From an uncultured Clostridia bacterium (GTDB lineage Bacteria; Bacillota; Clostridia; Christensenellales; UBA1242), in NCBI GenBank assembly GCA_944349925.1, contig CALVNT010000018.1, forward strand, positions 1-39,199: 39,199 nucleotides of DNA, written 5' to 3'. The notes below the pieces were generated by a model that saw only the letters and a program-made list of their open reading frames with translations, was not told where the DNA came from and made no database searches. Position numbers and translations under genes: made by a program. Position 1 is the stretch's first letter; each line of letters starts with the position of its first letter. Shown piece after piece: positions 8,204 to 17,382 of this stretch.

Positions 8204-11109
8204 TATATGTTTTCTCCTATGGTAATTCCAAATAATTTGTTAAGTTTATTTTTAGTAGTTTGAGAAATAAATTCATTTGAGTTTATCTTGTTTTCAATAA
8301 AAGCTTTATTGCTTTCGATTTCTTCACTGCTTTGTCCGGGCACAGAAATATTAACATCAAAATCTTCTAGTACCCCAAGAACTGTATCAATGGTTTGTAG
8401 CTCTTGTTGTGTTGTATGCGAATTTATACTACCGACTAAATCTTCAATTTTTTCGATAGTTATTTCTGAATCGCTTCCAATAATTTCACCAACTTTTCCA
8501 ATAAAAGAATCTATGTCTGCGCTACTTATTTCTACAACCGCTTGCATGAGATTTGTAAATGAAATTTCATAACTTTGCATATCTTTTATTATATCTTTAA
8601 TAGAAGGATATGTTTTTATAAGATTGTTGTAAAGTTTGTCAAAAGCATTTTTAAATATACCCTCATTAGATTTTCCCTTAAGTTCAACTCTGTAGGCGTT
8701 TTCTTTAATATGGTCTAGCAATTGCCCTAATAATAGAGAATCAATGTTATCAAACGAAAATTGCTCTCCCGCGGTTTTATATTGTTTAAAAATTGAAACA
8801 AAATCTTCAAATATCAAACAAACTTCTGATGTTTGGTCTTCGCTATCTCCTTCGACAAATGTTGTGTCAAGAATTTGAATAGTCACATCGCTTTGCGCTA
8901 ATTTATCAAAAACTTCTTTTATGACTGAGAAAATCTCTGATTTTATAGCAGATGTTGAATTTGCATATAAAATTGGAGTTAAAATTTCTGTTATTGTAAC
9001 ATTTGAGCCTAAATTTTGTAATAGAGCGTCAACATCACCAGAAATTGCATAATCAAGATAACTTACACCTTTATCATCAGTTTTGTTTAAAGAAACTATT
9101 ATTTGGCTTACATATCCAAGTTCTTGTTTCCAAGCATTATATCCTTCTTGCCCATCTAAGTTATTTAAATAAGATAAATCAATTAAGTCAGATTGAACCG
9201 AAGAGATGAGTTTATCAGTTATTAAAGTTTTTGTTGGTTCTACTTGATATAAAGGCAAAAAGATATCTTGTAATAAACTTTGATTATCTGAAATAATATT
9301 TGCAATTTCTTTTACAATCTCTGTCGTATCACTAGTTTGAGAAATTATAGAATAAAGATTGCTATCTTTAATCTGTTGTAAACTTTGAGAAATAAAAGTT
9401 AAATATTCTTGATAACAAGTCAAAACAACTTCAGTGCCGTCATTTTTGTAAACAACATCTGTTGGTAAAATGAAATTATTTTCTGTCAAAAGGTTTGTCA
9501 AAATTGACTCTCCTTCTGCATTTTTCAAGATTGAAACATCTAAAACACTATCAATAAATTTTCCAAGTGAAGCCATGCTTGTTTGAATGTCAATATTGTT
9601 TTCACTACTTAATAAACTAGCAGGATCATTTATCACTTGAGTAATGTCTATTTGAGAGGCTACTTCTGAAAAGTTTTTCAAAACAATGTTAAGTTCAGAT
9701 GCAAGTTGTTGCCATTGCTGTTGCAAATACCCAGATGTGTCAACAACGACTTCTTCAACCCCATCAATTATTTCAGGTAAAACATTATTTAAAATAACAT
9801 CTATTCCGTCGTGAATTATATTCATAGAAAATAGTTCGTCTAAAGACGAAGCAAAAGCTTGTTGATTTTTTTCATCTGCAAAAATTTTTATAATATCTTC
9901 ACTAGTGCTATTAGTCAAACTTGATATTTGGTCTAAAATTCCACTTTGCGCAAATTGTTTGAAAATTTTAAACAAACTTTTTAAATCATCTTTAAAATAT
10001 TCAATAACTCCGTTTTTGCTTTCTAATGACGCTTTTTCTAGACTTTGAGCTATATTATCTAAAAGCTCACAATATTTTTGCACAAGCTCATTGTCTTTTA
10101 AAAATGAATAGTCTTGATAATTTGAAATTGCATCTTGTAAAATTTCTACTACAACTTGCTTAAAAAGATTGCCGTCTACAACATTATTAAAATAAATTTC
10201 AAGTTTATCAAAATCCAATTGTGCAAAAGTGTGTTCTGACTGAGGAATATTTGCAATTTGCATTGATATATCATAAAAATCTGCATAAGCCAAAATTTCT
10301 TTGCGCAAAGAAACCTTTTCGCCGTCAATGTCGATAGTACTATAATAATCAAACATTGCGTCGTCAAGACCTACTGCACCACAAATTTTAAAAAAGAAAT
10401 TTTGGCTTAGCCCGCTTACAATTTCTTTAACTTCAGTTGGCAAGATTTGATTTATGACATTTTGGTTGTTTTGCTCTTTTTGTTGATTGTCGTTTTGCTC
10501 ATCAATAACTTCTAAGTCATTATTAAGAGTTAATGTCTTTGTTTGTTCGCAAGCAAAAACTTCATTTTGAATCGTTAAATCATCAGCAGTTTTTATTAGA
10601 GAAGACAAAGGCATAAACATAAAAATCAAAACAACTATCATTTTAACAACGCCTAAAGCACCACCCCAAACGCGATATACTTTTTGCTCTTCATTTCGTT
10701 TCATAAATAAAGATGCCACTATTCGATAAATAATATAGAATAAAAGCATTAAAATTATCGTCAACACTAAAAATACAATTGTATTTGCCACTGCACTTGG
10801 AATCTTTTCAATCAATATAGCAAGGTTAGCATTATTTTCAATCATTGTGCAAATATCAGCATTTTGCTTTAACATCTCTATCAAATATTGATTTAAAGTT
10901 ATTGTAGTTTCTTCATATGGGACGGTTATTGTTAGCAAAGCATTAGTCACCAAAGGGGTTATAAAAAAGGCAAGAATAACTCCAACAATAGAAAACGCAA
11001 AATTAACTGCCGATTTTCTTATACCTCTCCAAAATCCAATCAAAAATCCAACAATAAGAAAAAAGACAAAGATAAAACTAACAATCAAACTTACCGTAGA
11101 AGAGTTCAT
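8203..11109 (-). CDS. giant CvpA-like membrane protein
   Basis: 968 residues. The first 180 contain four hydrophobic segments (about 8-30, 33-60, 105-135, 150-172) with FLIGFWRGIRKSAVN between the first two, which resembles the CvpA (colicin V production) membrane domain. The remaining ~790 residues have no membrane segment. They are acidic, Asn/Gln/Ser/Ile-rich and helical in character, with a low-complexity linker NDNQQKEQNNQN (about 205-216). By topology this part would lie on one side of the membrane, probably outside. It is the first gene of the rsmH-ftsL-PBP transcript, with promoter at 11131-11160 and GGAGG 4 nt before the ATG. CvpA proteins are normally about 160-200 residues. Function in division or wall growth is inferred only from position. 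Confidence 0.7.
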   Translation of the reverse strand: MNSSTVSLIVSFIFVFFLIVGFLIGFWRGIRKSAVNFAFSIVGVILAFFITPLVTNALLTITVPYEETTITLNQYLIEMLKQNADICTMIENNANLAILIEKIPSAVANTIVFLVLTIILMLLFYIIYRIVASLFMKRNEEQKVYRVWGGALGVVKMIVVLIFMFMPLSSLIKTADDLTIQNEVFACEQTKTLTLNNDLEVIDEQNDNQQKEQNNQNVINQILPTEVKEIVSGLSQNFFFKICGAVGLDDAMFDYYSTIDIDGEKVSLRKEILAYADFYDISMQIANIPQSEHTFAQLDFDKLEIYFNNVVDGNLFKQVVVEILQDAISNYQDYSFLKDNELVQKYCELLDNIAQSLEKASLESKNGVIEYFKDDLKSLFKIFKQFAQSGILDQISSLTNSTSEDIIKIFADEKNQQAFASSLDELFSMNIIHDGIDVILNNVLPEIIDGVEEVVVDTSGYLQQQWQQLASELNIVLKNFSEVASQIDITQVINDPASLLSSENNIDIQTSMASLGKFIDSVLDVSILKNAEGESILTNLLTENNFILPTDVVYKNDGTEVVLTCYQEYLTFISQSLQQIKDSNLYSIISQTSDTTEIVKEIANIISDNQSLLQDIFLPLYQVEPTKTLITDKLISSVQSDLIDLSYLNNLDGQEGYNAWKQELGYVSQIIVSLNKTDDKGVSYLDYAISGDVDALLQNLGSNVTITEILTPILYANSTSAIKSEIFSVIKEVFDKLAQSDVTIQILDTTFVEGDSEDQTSEVCLIFEDFVSIFKQYKTAGEQFSFDNIDSLLLGQLLDHIKENAYRVELKGKSNEGIFKNAFDKLYNNLIKTYPSIKDIIKDMQSYEISFTNLMQAVVEISSADIDSFIGKVGEIIGSDSEITIEKIEDLVGSINSHTTQQELQTIDTVLGVLEDFDVNISVPGQSSEEIESNKAFIENKINSNEFISQTTKNKLNKLFGITIGENI

Positions 11110-11130
11110 ATATCCTCCATTCTTTTTTAT

Positions 11131-11160
11131 ATATTAACATTTTTAACATAAAATTTACAA
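11131..11160 (-). promoter_or_regulatory. promoter of the division cluster
   Basis: On the minus strand TTGTAA (11160-11155), an 18-bp spacer and TAATAT (11136-11131) with TG one base upstream (extended -10). The start of transcription near 11124 leaves a leader of about 15 nt that carries the ribosome site. Confidence 0.6.
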
Positions 11161-11316
11161 CTATTTTATAAACTTTTGCCTAGAGAACAAGTTTTTTGAA
11201 ATCATTTGTCTAAATTCGACATTGCCAAAAATAAAGATATAAGTTATCAAAGCATAATAAAGAACAATTTTTTTAAAAAATAATTTAAAAAATTGAGAAA
11301 AAATATTGAAAAATTG

Positions 11317-11345
11317 TTGACATAAAACAAAGAAGATACTAAGAT
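11317..11345 (+). promoter_or_regulatory. promoter of nrdDG
   Basis: TTGACA (11317-11322), a 17-bp spacer and TAAGAT (11340-11345). The predicted start near 11352 is just upstream of the first NrdR box. The leader to the nrdD start is about 80 nt. Confidence 0.75.
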
Positions 11346-11358
11346 AGAAATTGTTAAA

Positions 11359-11405
11359 ACACAATATATTGATTTTTTAAAGCATAAAAATTCAATATAT
11401 TGTAT
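11359..11405 (+). promoter_or_regulatory. pair of NrdR boxes
   Basis: Two 16-bp sites built on the same core CAATATATTG lie at 11359-11374 and 11390-11405. They match the published NrdR consensus acaCwAtATaTwGtgt at 14 and 13 of 16 positions by my count. Their centres are 31 bp apart, about three helical turns, which is the standard spacing of NrdR box pairs. NrdR represses ribonucleotide reductase genes when dATP is high. Both sites lie downstream of the predicted start of transcription, so repression would act as a block to the polymerase. No nrdR gene is in the window. Confidence 0.88.
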
Positions 11406-11434
11406 AAGCATACAAAGAGGAGGAAATGCGTAAA

Positions 11435-13753
11435 ATGATAACAAATATTGTTAAAAGAGATGGAAGAATAGCAAATTATTCACTTGATAAAATTGAGGAA
11501 GCAATAAAAAAAGCGATAAGAGCCACAGGTGGAAAAAATGAGAAGAGAGCAGACTCATTAGCTAAAAAAGTCGAACAAAATCTTATAAAAAACTATGACA
11601 ACAAAACACCAACAGTAGAACAAATACAAGATGAAGTTGAAAAGGTGCTAATTGATAATAAACTTGACAAAGTTGCCAAAGCTTATATTCTTTATCGCGA
11701 TAATAGAAATAAAGTTCGAGAAATGAATTCAAATCTTATGAAGACCTTTGATAAAATAAACAACCAAGACTCAAAGGAATTTGATTTAAAGCGAGAAAAT
11801 GCCAATATCGACGGAGACACACCAATGGGGGTTATGTTAAGATTTGGCTCTGAGAGCGCAAAAACATACTTTACAAACAGTCTTTTGCGTCCAGAGCAGG
11901 CAAAAGCATACCAAGATGGTGATATTCATATACATGATTTTGATTTTTATGCTTTAACCGAAACTTGCTGTCAAATAGATATTGAAAAACTTTTTAAAGG
12001 TGGCTTTTCAACAGGGCACGGCTTTATTCGCGAACCAAATGATATCAGAAGTTACGCATCTTTAGTTTGTATAGCCATTCAAGCCAACCAAAACGACCAA
12101 CATGGAGGACAAAGCGTACCAAATTTTGATTATGGTTTAGCAGAAGGTGTAAAAAAGACATTTAAGAAATTGTATAGATCAAATTTTGCAAAAGCATATG
12201 TTTTGAAGAATGCGGGACGCTTAAATGAAAATGAAGTTGTAGATATTTTAAAGAAAATAGAAGAAGATTTTGGTTTATTTGCATCGTTAAACACTTCAAA
12301 AGCGTATGATAAACAAGAAGAAAAAGCTTTTGAAAAATATATAAAAGACAAAAAATTATATAAAGAAATAAAAAAATATGCACAATCTCAAGCAACAAAA
12401 GAAACCGATGAAAATACTCATCAAGCAATGGAAGCGCTACTGCACAACTTAAACACAATGCATTCAAGAGCTGGAGCACAAGTGCCTTTTTCTTCAATAA
12501 ATTTCGGGACTGATACAAGTGCCGAGGGAAGAATGGTAACCAAAAATATTCTTCGAGCAACCGAGGAAGGGCTTGGAAATGGTGAAACTGCAATTTTCCC
12601 AATATCAATTTTTAAAGTTAAAGAAGGAATAAACTATAATGTAGGTGATCCAAACTATGACTTGTTTAAACTAGCTATACAATGTAGCGCAAAAAGAATG
12701 TTTCCAAATTTCTCATTTATTGATGCGCCATTCAATTTGCAATATTATAAAGAAGGCAGACCTGAAACAGAAATCGCTTATATGGGTTGCCGAACAAGAG
12801 TTATCGGAAATGTGTACGACCCTACTCGCGAAATTGTTAATGGAAGAGGAAATTTGTCGTTTACTTCAATCAACTTACCAAGACTTGCAATAGAGGCAAA
12901 AGGTGACCAAAAGAAATTTTTTGCATCGCTAGAAAAAATGATGGATTTAGTCACAGAGCAACTTCTAGACAGGTTTAAAATACAACAAAGCAAACATGTT
13001 TACAATTATCCATTTTTAATGGGTCAAGGTGTATGGATTGATTCTGAAAAACTAAGTAAGTACGATTCTGTATCTGAGGTTTTGAAACATGGTTCGCTAA
13101 CATACGGATTTATTGGTTTAGCCGAGGCACTAATTGCGCTAACAGGAAAACATCATGGACAAAGTAAAAAAGTTTGGCAACTAGGATACGATATCATAAA
13201 ATTCATGCGTGATTATGCAGATAAGACCTCTCAAAAATATAAGCTTAACTTCACGCTTATTGCAACTCCAGCAGAAGGACTTTCTGGCAGATTTGTAAAA
13301 ATAGACAAGAAAAAATATGGAATAATCAAAGGTGTTACTGATAAAGATTATTATACAAACAGTTTCCATATACCCGTGTATTTCCCAATAAGTGCAGAAA
13401 AGAAAATAGAACTTGAAGCACCTTTTCATGCCCTTTGCAATGGTGGACATATAACATATGTCGAACTTGATGGAGACACCTCTTCAAATCTTGATGCATT
13501 TGAAAAAATAATAAGATGCATGAAAGAAAACGGTATTGGTTATGGGGCAATAAATCACCCTATTGATAGAGACCCTGAATGTGGTTATAACGGGATTATA
13601 GGCGACACTTGCCCACATTGTGGAAGAAAAGAAGACGCAGAACATCCTTTTGAAAGAATTAGAAGAATAACAGGTTACCTAGTTGGAACATTAGATCGCT
13701 TTAACAATGCCAAAAGAGCTGAGGAACACGATAGAGTTAAACATAATATTTAA
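11435..13753 (+). CDS. nrdD: anaerobic (class III) ribonucleoside-triphosphate reductase
   Basis: Reduces ribonucleotides to deoxyribonucleotides by a glycyl radical, without oxygen. About 772 residues. An N-terminal ATP-cone (about 1-95, opening with ITNIVKRDGR) gives allosteric control by ATP/dATP. The catalytic barrel carries a candidate active-site Cys in YMGCRTRV. Near the C-terminus a four-Cys zinc site is seen (the C of ECGYNG and CPHC), then the glycyl-radical motif RITGYLVGT (about residues 744-752). An ATG at 11426 is only 2 nt from AGGAGG (11418-11423), too close to initiate well; the ATG at 11435 is 11 nt away and is preferred, though both are possible. Followed by its activase gene 11 bp later. 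Confidence 0.97.
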   Translation: MITNIVKRDGRIANYSLDKIEEAIKKAIRATGGKNEKRADSLAKKVEQNLIKNYDNKTPTVEQIQDEVEKVLIDNKLDKVAKAYILYRDNRNKVREMNSNLMKTFDKINNQDSKEFDLKRENANIDGDTPMGVMLRFGSESAKTYFTNSLLRPEQAKAYQDGDIHIHDFDFYALTETCCQIDIEKLFKGGFSTGHGFIREPNDIRSYASLVCIAIQANQNDQHGGQSVPNFDYGLAEGVKKTFKKLYRSNFAKAYVLKNAGRLNENEVVDILKKIEEDFGLFASLNTSKAYDKQEEKAFEKYIKDKKLYKEIKKYAQSQATKETDENTHQAMEALLHNLNTMHSRAGAQVPFSSINFGTDTSAEGRMVTKNILRATEEGLGNGETAIFPISIFKVKEGINYNVGDPNYDLFKLAIQCSAKRMFPNFSFIDAPFNLQYYKEGRPETEIAYMGCRTRVIGNVYDPTREIVNGRGNLSFTSINLPRLAIEAKGDQKKFFASLEKMMDLVTEQLLDRFKIQQSKHVYNYPFLMGQGVWIDSEKLSKYDSVSEVLKHGSLTYGFIGLAEALIALTGKHHGQSKKVWQLGYDIIKFMRDYADKTSQKYKLNFTLIATPAEGLSGRFVKIDKKKYGIIKGVTDKDYYTNSFHIPVYFPISAEKKIELEAPFHALCNGGHITYVELDGDTSSNLDAFEKIIRCMKENGIGYGAINHPIDRDPECGYNGIIGDTCPHCGRKEDAEHPFERIRRITGYLVGTLDRFNNAKRAEEHDRVKHNI

Positions 13754-13764
13754 AGAGAAAATTT

Positions 13765-14283
13765 ATGAAAAAATTAAGAATTGCAGGAATTGTCAATGAT
13801 AGTATTGTAGACGGCCCAGGGCTTAGGTTTACCATATTTACCCAAGGCTGTCCCCACAACTGTCCAGGGTGCCACAACCCAAAAACGCACTCATTTAAGG
13901 GTGGGAAAAAAATTTCAATCAAAAAATTGTATAAACAGATAAAAACAAATTCATTGCTTGGTGGTGTTACTTTTTCTGGCGGAGAACCTTTTATGCAAGC
14001 AAAAGCACTTTTACCGCTGGCAAAAAAGTTGAAGGAAGATAATATTGAAATTGCATGTTATACTGGTTTTTTGTTTGAAGACTTGTTAAAAGATTCAGTA
14101 AAAGATGCTAAACAACTGCTTCAATATATAGACATTCTTATAGACGGAAAATTCGTTTTGAGTTTGAAAAGTCTAGATTTGCCATTTAAGGGGTCTTCAA
14201 ATCAAAGAACAATAGATGTCCAAAAATCATTATCTTTAGGCAAAGCTGTAATATCACAAGATAAAAGATGGGTTAAATCTTAA
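13765..14283 (+). CDS. nrdG: anaerobic ribonucleotide reductase-activating protein (radical SAM)
   Basis: Installs the glycyl radical in NrdD by reductive cleavage of S-adenosylmethionine. 172 residues. The radical SAM cluster motif is CPHNCPGC (C29, C33, C36), the CX3CX2C spacing with a short loop typical of activases. FSGGEPF near residue 72 is the conserved SAM-binding GGE motif. Starts 11 bp after the nrdD stop, so the two are co-transcribed and share NrdR control. Confidence 0.96.
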   Translation: MKKLRIAGIVNDSIVDGPGLRFTIFTQGCPHNCPGCHNPKTHSFKGGKKISIKKLYKQIKTNSLLGGVTFSGGEPFMQAKALLPLAKKLKEDNIEIACYTGFLFEDLLKDSVKDAKQLLQYIDILIDGKFVLSLKSLDLPFKGSSNQRTIDVQKSLSLGKAVISQDKRWVKS

Positions 14284-14335
14284 ATAAAAGGTTGGTAAAA
14301 AAATTAGTTTTTATCGCAAAATTTAAAAAAATTAA

Positions 14336-14373
14336 AAAAAATAGCAAAAAATCGTAAATTTTTGCTATTTTTT
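14336..14373. terminator. bidirectional terminator between nrdG and uvrA
   Basis: A perfect 15-bp stem AAAAAATAGCAAAAA (14336-14350) / TTTTTGCTATTTTTT (14359-14373) with an 8-nt loop. Because A and T runs flank the central TAGC, either strand gives a stem ending in a T run. It lies between the convergent nrdDG and uvrBA transcripts. Confidence 0.85.
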
Positions 14374-14420
14374 GTTTTAATTTGTTATTTGACTATTTTT
14401 TATTTTATTTTATTATTTAA

Positions 14421-17258
14421 TTATTTTTGGCTTAAAATTTTTTTTAAATAAAAACCAGTATAACTTTTTTCAACTCTCGCCACTTCTTCAGGAGTGCCTT
14501 TAGCGACTACTTCGCCCCCTCTATTCCCACCTTCTGGGCCAAGATCAATAATATAATCGGCAGATTTTATGACATCAAGGTTATGCTCTATGACCACAAC
14601 ACTATTCCCATTTTCAACTAGTCTATTTAAAATTGCAATAAGTTTTTTTACATCATACATATGCAAACCTGTTGTTGGTTCATCAAGTAAATATATGGTT
14701 TTCCCTGTTGATTTTCGAGATAGCTCTGTGGCAAGCTTAACTCTTTGAGCTTCGCCTCCAGAAAGTTCTGTTGCACTTTGTCCAAGCTTTATATATCCAA
14801 GCCCCACATCATAAAGAGCCTGAACTTTGGTTTTGATAGAAGGAATATTTTCAAAAAACTTTAAGGCCTCTTCTACAGTCATTTCAAGAACATCATTTAT
14901 GTTTTTGCCTTTATATTTAACTTCAAGTGTCTCGCGATTATACCTTTTACCCTTACAAGATTCACAAGTTACAGATATGTCTGGCAAAAAATACATTTCA
15001 ATCTCTTTAACACCAGCTCCTTCACAAGATTCACATCTTCCACCTTTAACATTAAAACTAAATCGACCTGCCTTATACCCTTTTGCCTTAGCATCGGGAG
15101 TAGAAGCAAACAATTCTCTAATCGCTGAAAACATACCTACATATGTGGCAGGATTTGAGCGTGGGGTCCTTCCGATTGGAGATTGATCAATCGAAATAAC
15201 TTTATCAAGCAAATTTATATTGTCGATTTTATCAAATTTCCCAAGTTCTAATCTAGAATTGTTAAGATTGTTGGATAAATATGGAAATAAAATTTCATTT
15301 ATTAAACTTGATTTTCCACTTCCTGAAACGCCAGTAATGCATGTAAAAACACCAAGCGGAATATCAACATTTATATTTTTTAGATTGTTTTCTTTTGCTC
15401 CGAATACTTTTAAATAATTTTTTGGTTGTCTTCTCGAAGATGGAATTTCTATTTTTTCTTCACCACGCAAAAATTTGGCCGTTATCGAATCTGAATTTTT
15501 TATGATATCTTCAACCTTTCCATTGCCAACTATTTGACCTCCATGAACACCAGCAAAAGGTCCTACATCAACAAGCCAGTCTGCTGTTCTAATTGTGTCT
15601 TCGTCATGCTCAACCACAATCAGAGTGTTGCCTAAATCTCTAAGATGCTTTAAAGTGCCTATCAAACGATCATTATCTCTTTGATGCAATCCAATGCTTG
15701 GCTCGTCGAGAATATAAAGGACTCCTGATAGCCCACTGCCTATCTGAGTTGCGAGTCTAATTCTCTGAGACTCCCCGCCTGATAAAGTTTCAGCAGAGCG
15801 AGATAAGGTCAAATAATCAAGTCCAACATCACTTAAAAATTTTAATCTAGCATTTATCTCTTTTAATATACTGCTTGCTATTTCTTGTTTTTCTTTGCTT
15901 AAAGAAATGTCTGCGAAATAATTTATAAGCTCTTCCACAGTCATTTCGCAAACCTGAGCTATATCTTTCCCTTTTATTTTTAATGATAACGCTTGCTCGT
16001 TTAATCTTTTTCCTTTACAAGTTGGGCAAGTGATTTCTCTCACAAATTTTCCTATTTCAAAACGGACGAATTCACTTTTGCTTTCAGCAAGTCTGCGTTT
16101 TAAGTTGTTTATTATTCCTTCAAAAGCAAGAGCCTTTTTCCCGTTAAAATGTTCATAAGTTTTATTTCGAGCCTCACTTTCAAATAAATCAAGTTTTTCG
16201 CCATCATTTCCATAAAGCAAAATGTTTAATTTTTTTCTGGGCATTTTGTTTAAAGGCAAGTTTAAATCTATATCATATTTTTTTGATAAAGCATTAAAAA
16301 ATCTGGTAGCCATTGAACCTTCTTCATATCTCCAACCCGTTAAATTAAATGCGCCTTCCCTAATTGAAAGATCTGAATTTTTTAAAACTATACCTTCGTC
16401 GACATCGCTAATACTTCCAAGACCTGCACAAGTTGGACACGCACCGAATGGAGCATTGAAAGAAAAAAGTCTTGGAGATACCTCTTCCAAGGTCCACCCA
16501 CAAATCGGACATGCATAATTTGTGCTATACAAACTTTGATTTCCATCGTTTTCGACTAAAACTAACCCTTCACCTAGTTTAACTGCAGTTTCAATGCTGT
16601 CTGTAAGTCGAGCATTTATCCCTTCTTTTATTATAATTCTGTCAATCACAACATTTATGTCGTGTTTTAAGTTTTTATCAAGATTTATTTCTTCATCAAG
16701 GGAATATATTATTCCGTCAACCTGCACGCGCACATAACCAGATTTTTTTAATTGTTCAAAATTTTTTGCAAAAGCGCCTTTTTGTCCTCTAGCAATTGGA
16801 GCCATGATTGTTATTTTGCTTGATTTAGGCAAAGACAAAATACTATCAACAATTTGGTCTGTTGTTTGTTGAGAGATTGGTTTGTTGCAATGAGGGCAAT
16901 ATGGTATCCCCACCCTAGCAAACAAAAGTCTAAGGTAATCATAAATTTCTGTAACAGTTCCAACTGTAGAACGCGGGTTATGGTTCGTTGTTTTTTGATC
17001 TATAGAAATAGCAGGCGAAAGTCCATCGATGGATTCAACATCTGGTTTTTGAGCTTGCCCCAAAAACTGTCTTGCATAAGAGGACAAACTTTCTATATAT
17101 CGTCTTTGTCCTTCAGCAAAAATAGTCCCAAAGGCTAAACTTGATTTGCCGGACCCACTTACCCCTGTAAAAACTATAAGTTTATTTTTGGGAATTTCCA
17201 AATCAATATTTTTTAAGTTATTTTCTTTTGCACCTTTAATAATTATTTTGTTTTCCAT
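14421..17258 (-). CDS. uvrA: excinuclease ABC subunit A
   Basis: Damage-recognition ATPase of nucleotide excision repair; loads UvrB on lesions. 945 residues, the normal length. It holds two ABC ATPase modules: Walker [10 protein letters not shown] at about 32-40, and a second GVSGSGKSS near residue 635, each with an LSGGE signature and an ILDEP/LLDEP Walker B. Cys-rich zinc sites are seen ([27 protein letters not shown]). The frame opens 67 codons further upstream, but that stretch is AT-rich and unlike UvrA; the family start [17 protein letters not shown] fits the ATG at 17258. No ribosome site precedes it. Instead an extended -10 lies 6 nt upstream, so a leaderless message is possible. Confidence 0.97.
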   Translation of the reverse strand: MENKIIIKGAKENNLKNIDLEIPKNKLIVFTGVSGSGKSSLAFGTIFAEGQRRYIESLSSYARQFLGQAQKPDVESIDGLSPAISIDQKTTNHNPRSTVGTVTEIYDYLRLLFARVGIPYCPHCNKPISQQTTDQIVDSILSLPKSSKITIMAPIARGQKGAFAKNFEQLKKSGYVRVQVDGIIYSLDEEINLDKNLKHDINVVIDRIIIKEGINARLTDSIETAVKLGEGLVLVENDGNQSLYSTNYACPICGWTLEEVSPRLFSFNAPFGACPTCAGLGSISDVDEGIVLKNSDLSIREGAFNLTGWRYEEGSMATRFFNALSKKYDIDLNLPLNKMPRKKLNILLYGNDGEKLDLFESEARNKTYEHFNGKKALAFEGIINNLKRRLAESKSEFVRFEIGKFVREITCPTCKGKRLNEQALSLKIKGKDIAQVCEMTVEELINYFADISLSKEKQEIASSILKEINARLKFLSDVGLDYLTLSRSAETLSGGESQRIRLATQIGSGLSGVLYILDEPSIGLHQRDNDRLIGTLKHLRDLGNTLIVVEHDEDTIRTADWLVDVGPFAGVHGGQIVGNGKVEDIIKNSDSITAKFLRGEEKIEIPSSRRQPKNYLKVFGAKENNLKNINVDIPLGVFTCITGVSGSGKSSLINEILFPYLSNNLNNSRLELGKFDKIDNINLLDKVISIDQSPIGRTPRSNPATYVGMFSAIRELFASTPDAKAKGYKAGRFSFNVKGGRCESCEGAGVKEIEMYFLPDISVTCESCKGKRYNRETLEVKYKGKNINDVLEMTVEEALKFFENIPSIKTKVQALYDVGLGYIKLGQSATELSGGEAQRVKLATELSRKSTGKTIYLLDEPTTGLHMYDVKKLIAILNRLVENGNSVVVIEHNLDVIKSADYIIDLGPEGGNRGGEVVAKGTPEEVARVEKSYTGFYLKKILSQK

Positions 17259-17264
17259 AATTTT

Positions 17265-17273
17265 ATTATAACA
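17265..17273 (-). promoter_or_regulatory. extended -10 promoter element right before uvrA
   Basis: On the minus strand TGTTATAAT (TG at 17273-17272, TATAAT at 17270-17265), followed by 6 nt and the uvrA ATG. No good -35 is visible, but TGnTATAAT can work without one. Transcription would start at about the first base of the start codon. The chance of such a match in AT-rich DNA is not negligible. Confidence 0.5.
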
Positions 17274-17382
17274 CATTTTGAAAGTTTTTTTATTATTTAA
17301 GTTTGAAAATAAAGTTTCAGATTTGCTTAAATTTATTAAAATATTATAAACTTCAAATTTTTTATAAAAAATATTATATTTT

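Noticed and set aside
12162..12608. 148-codon open frame on the minus strand inside nrdD
   Set aside because: Full overlap with a certain gene, Leu/Phe-rich nonsense composition, no ribosome site or homology I recognise.
14827..17138. Several open frames on the plus strand inside uvrA
   Set aside because: Mirror frames of a strongly coding gene; no start signals.
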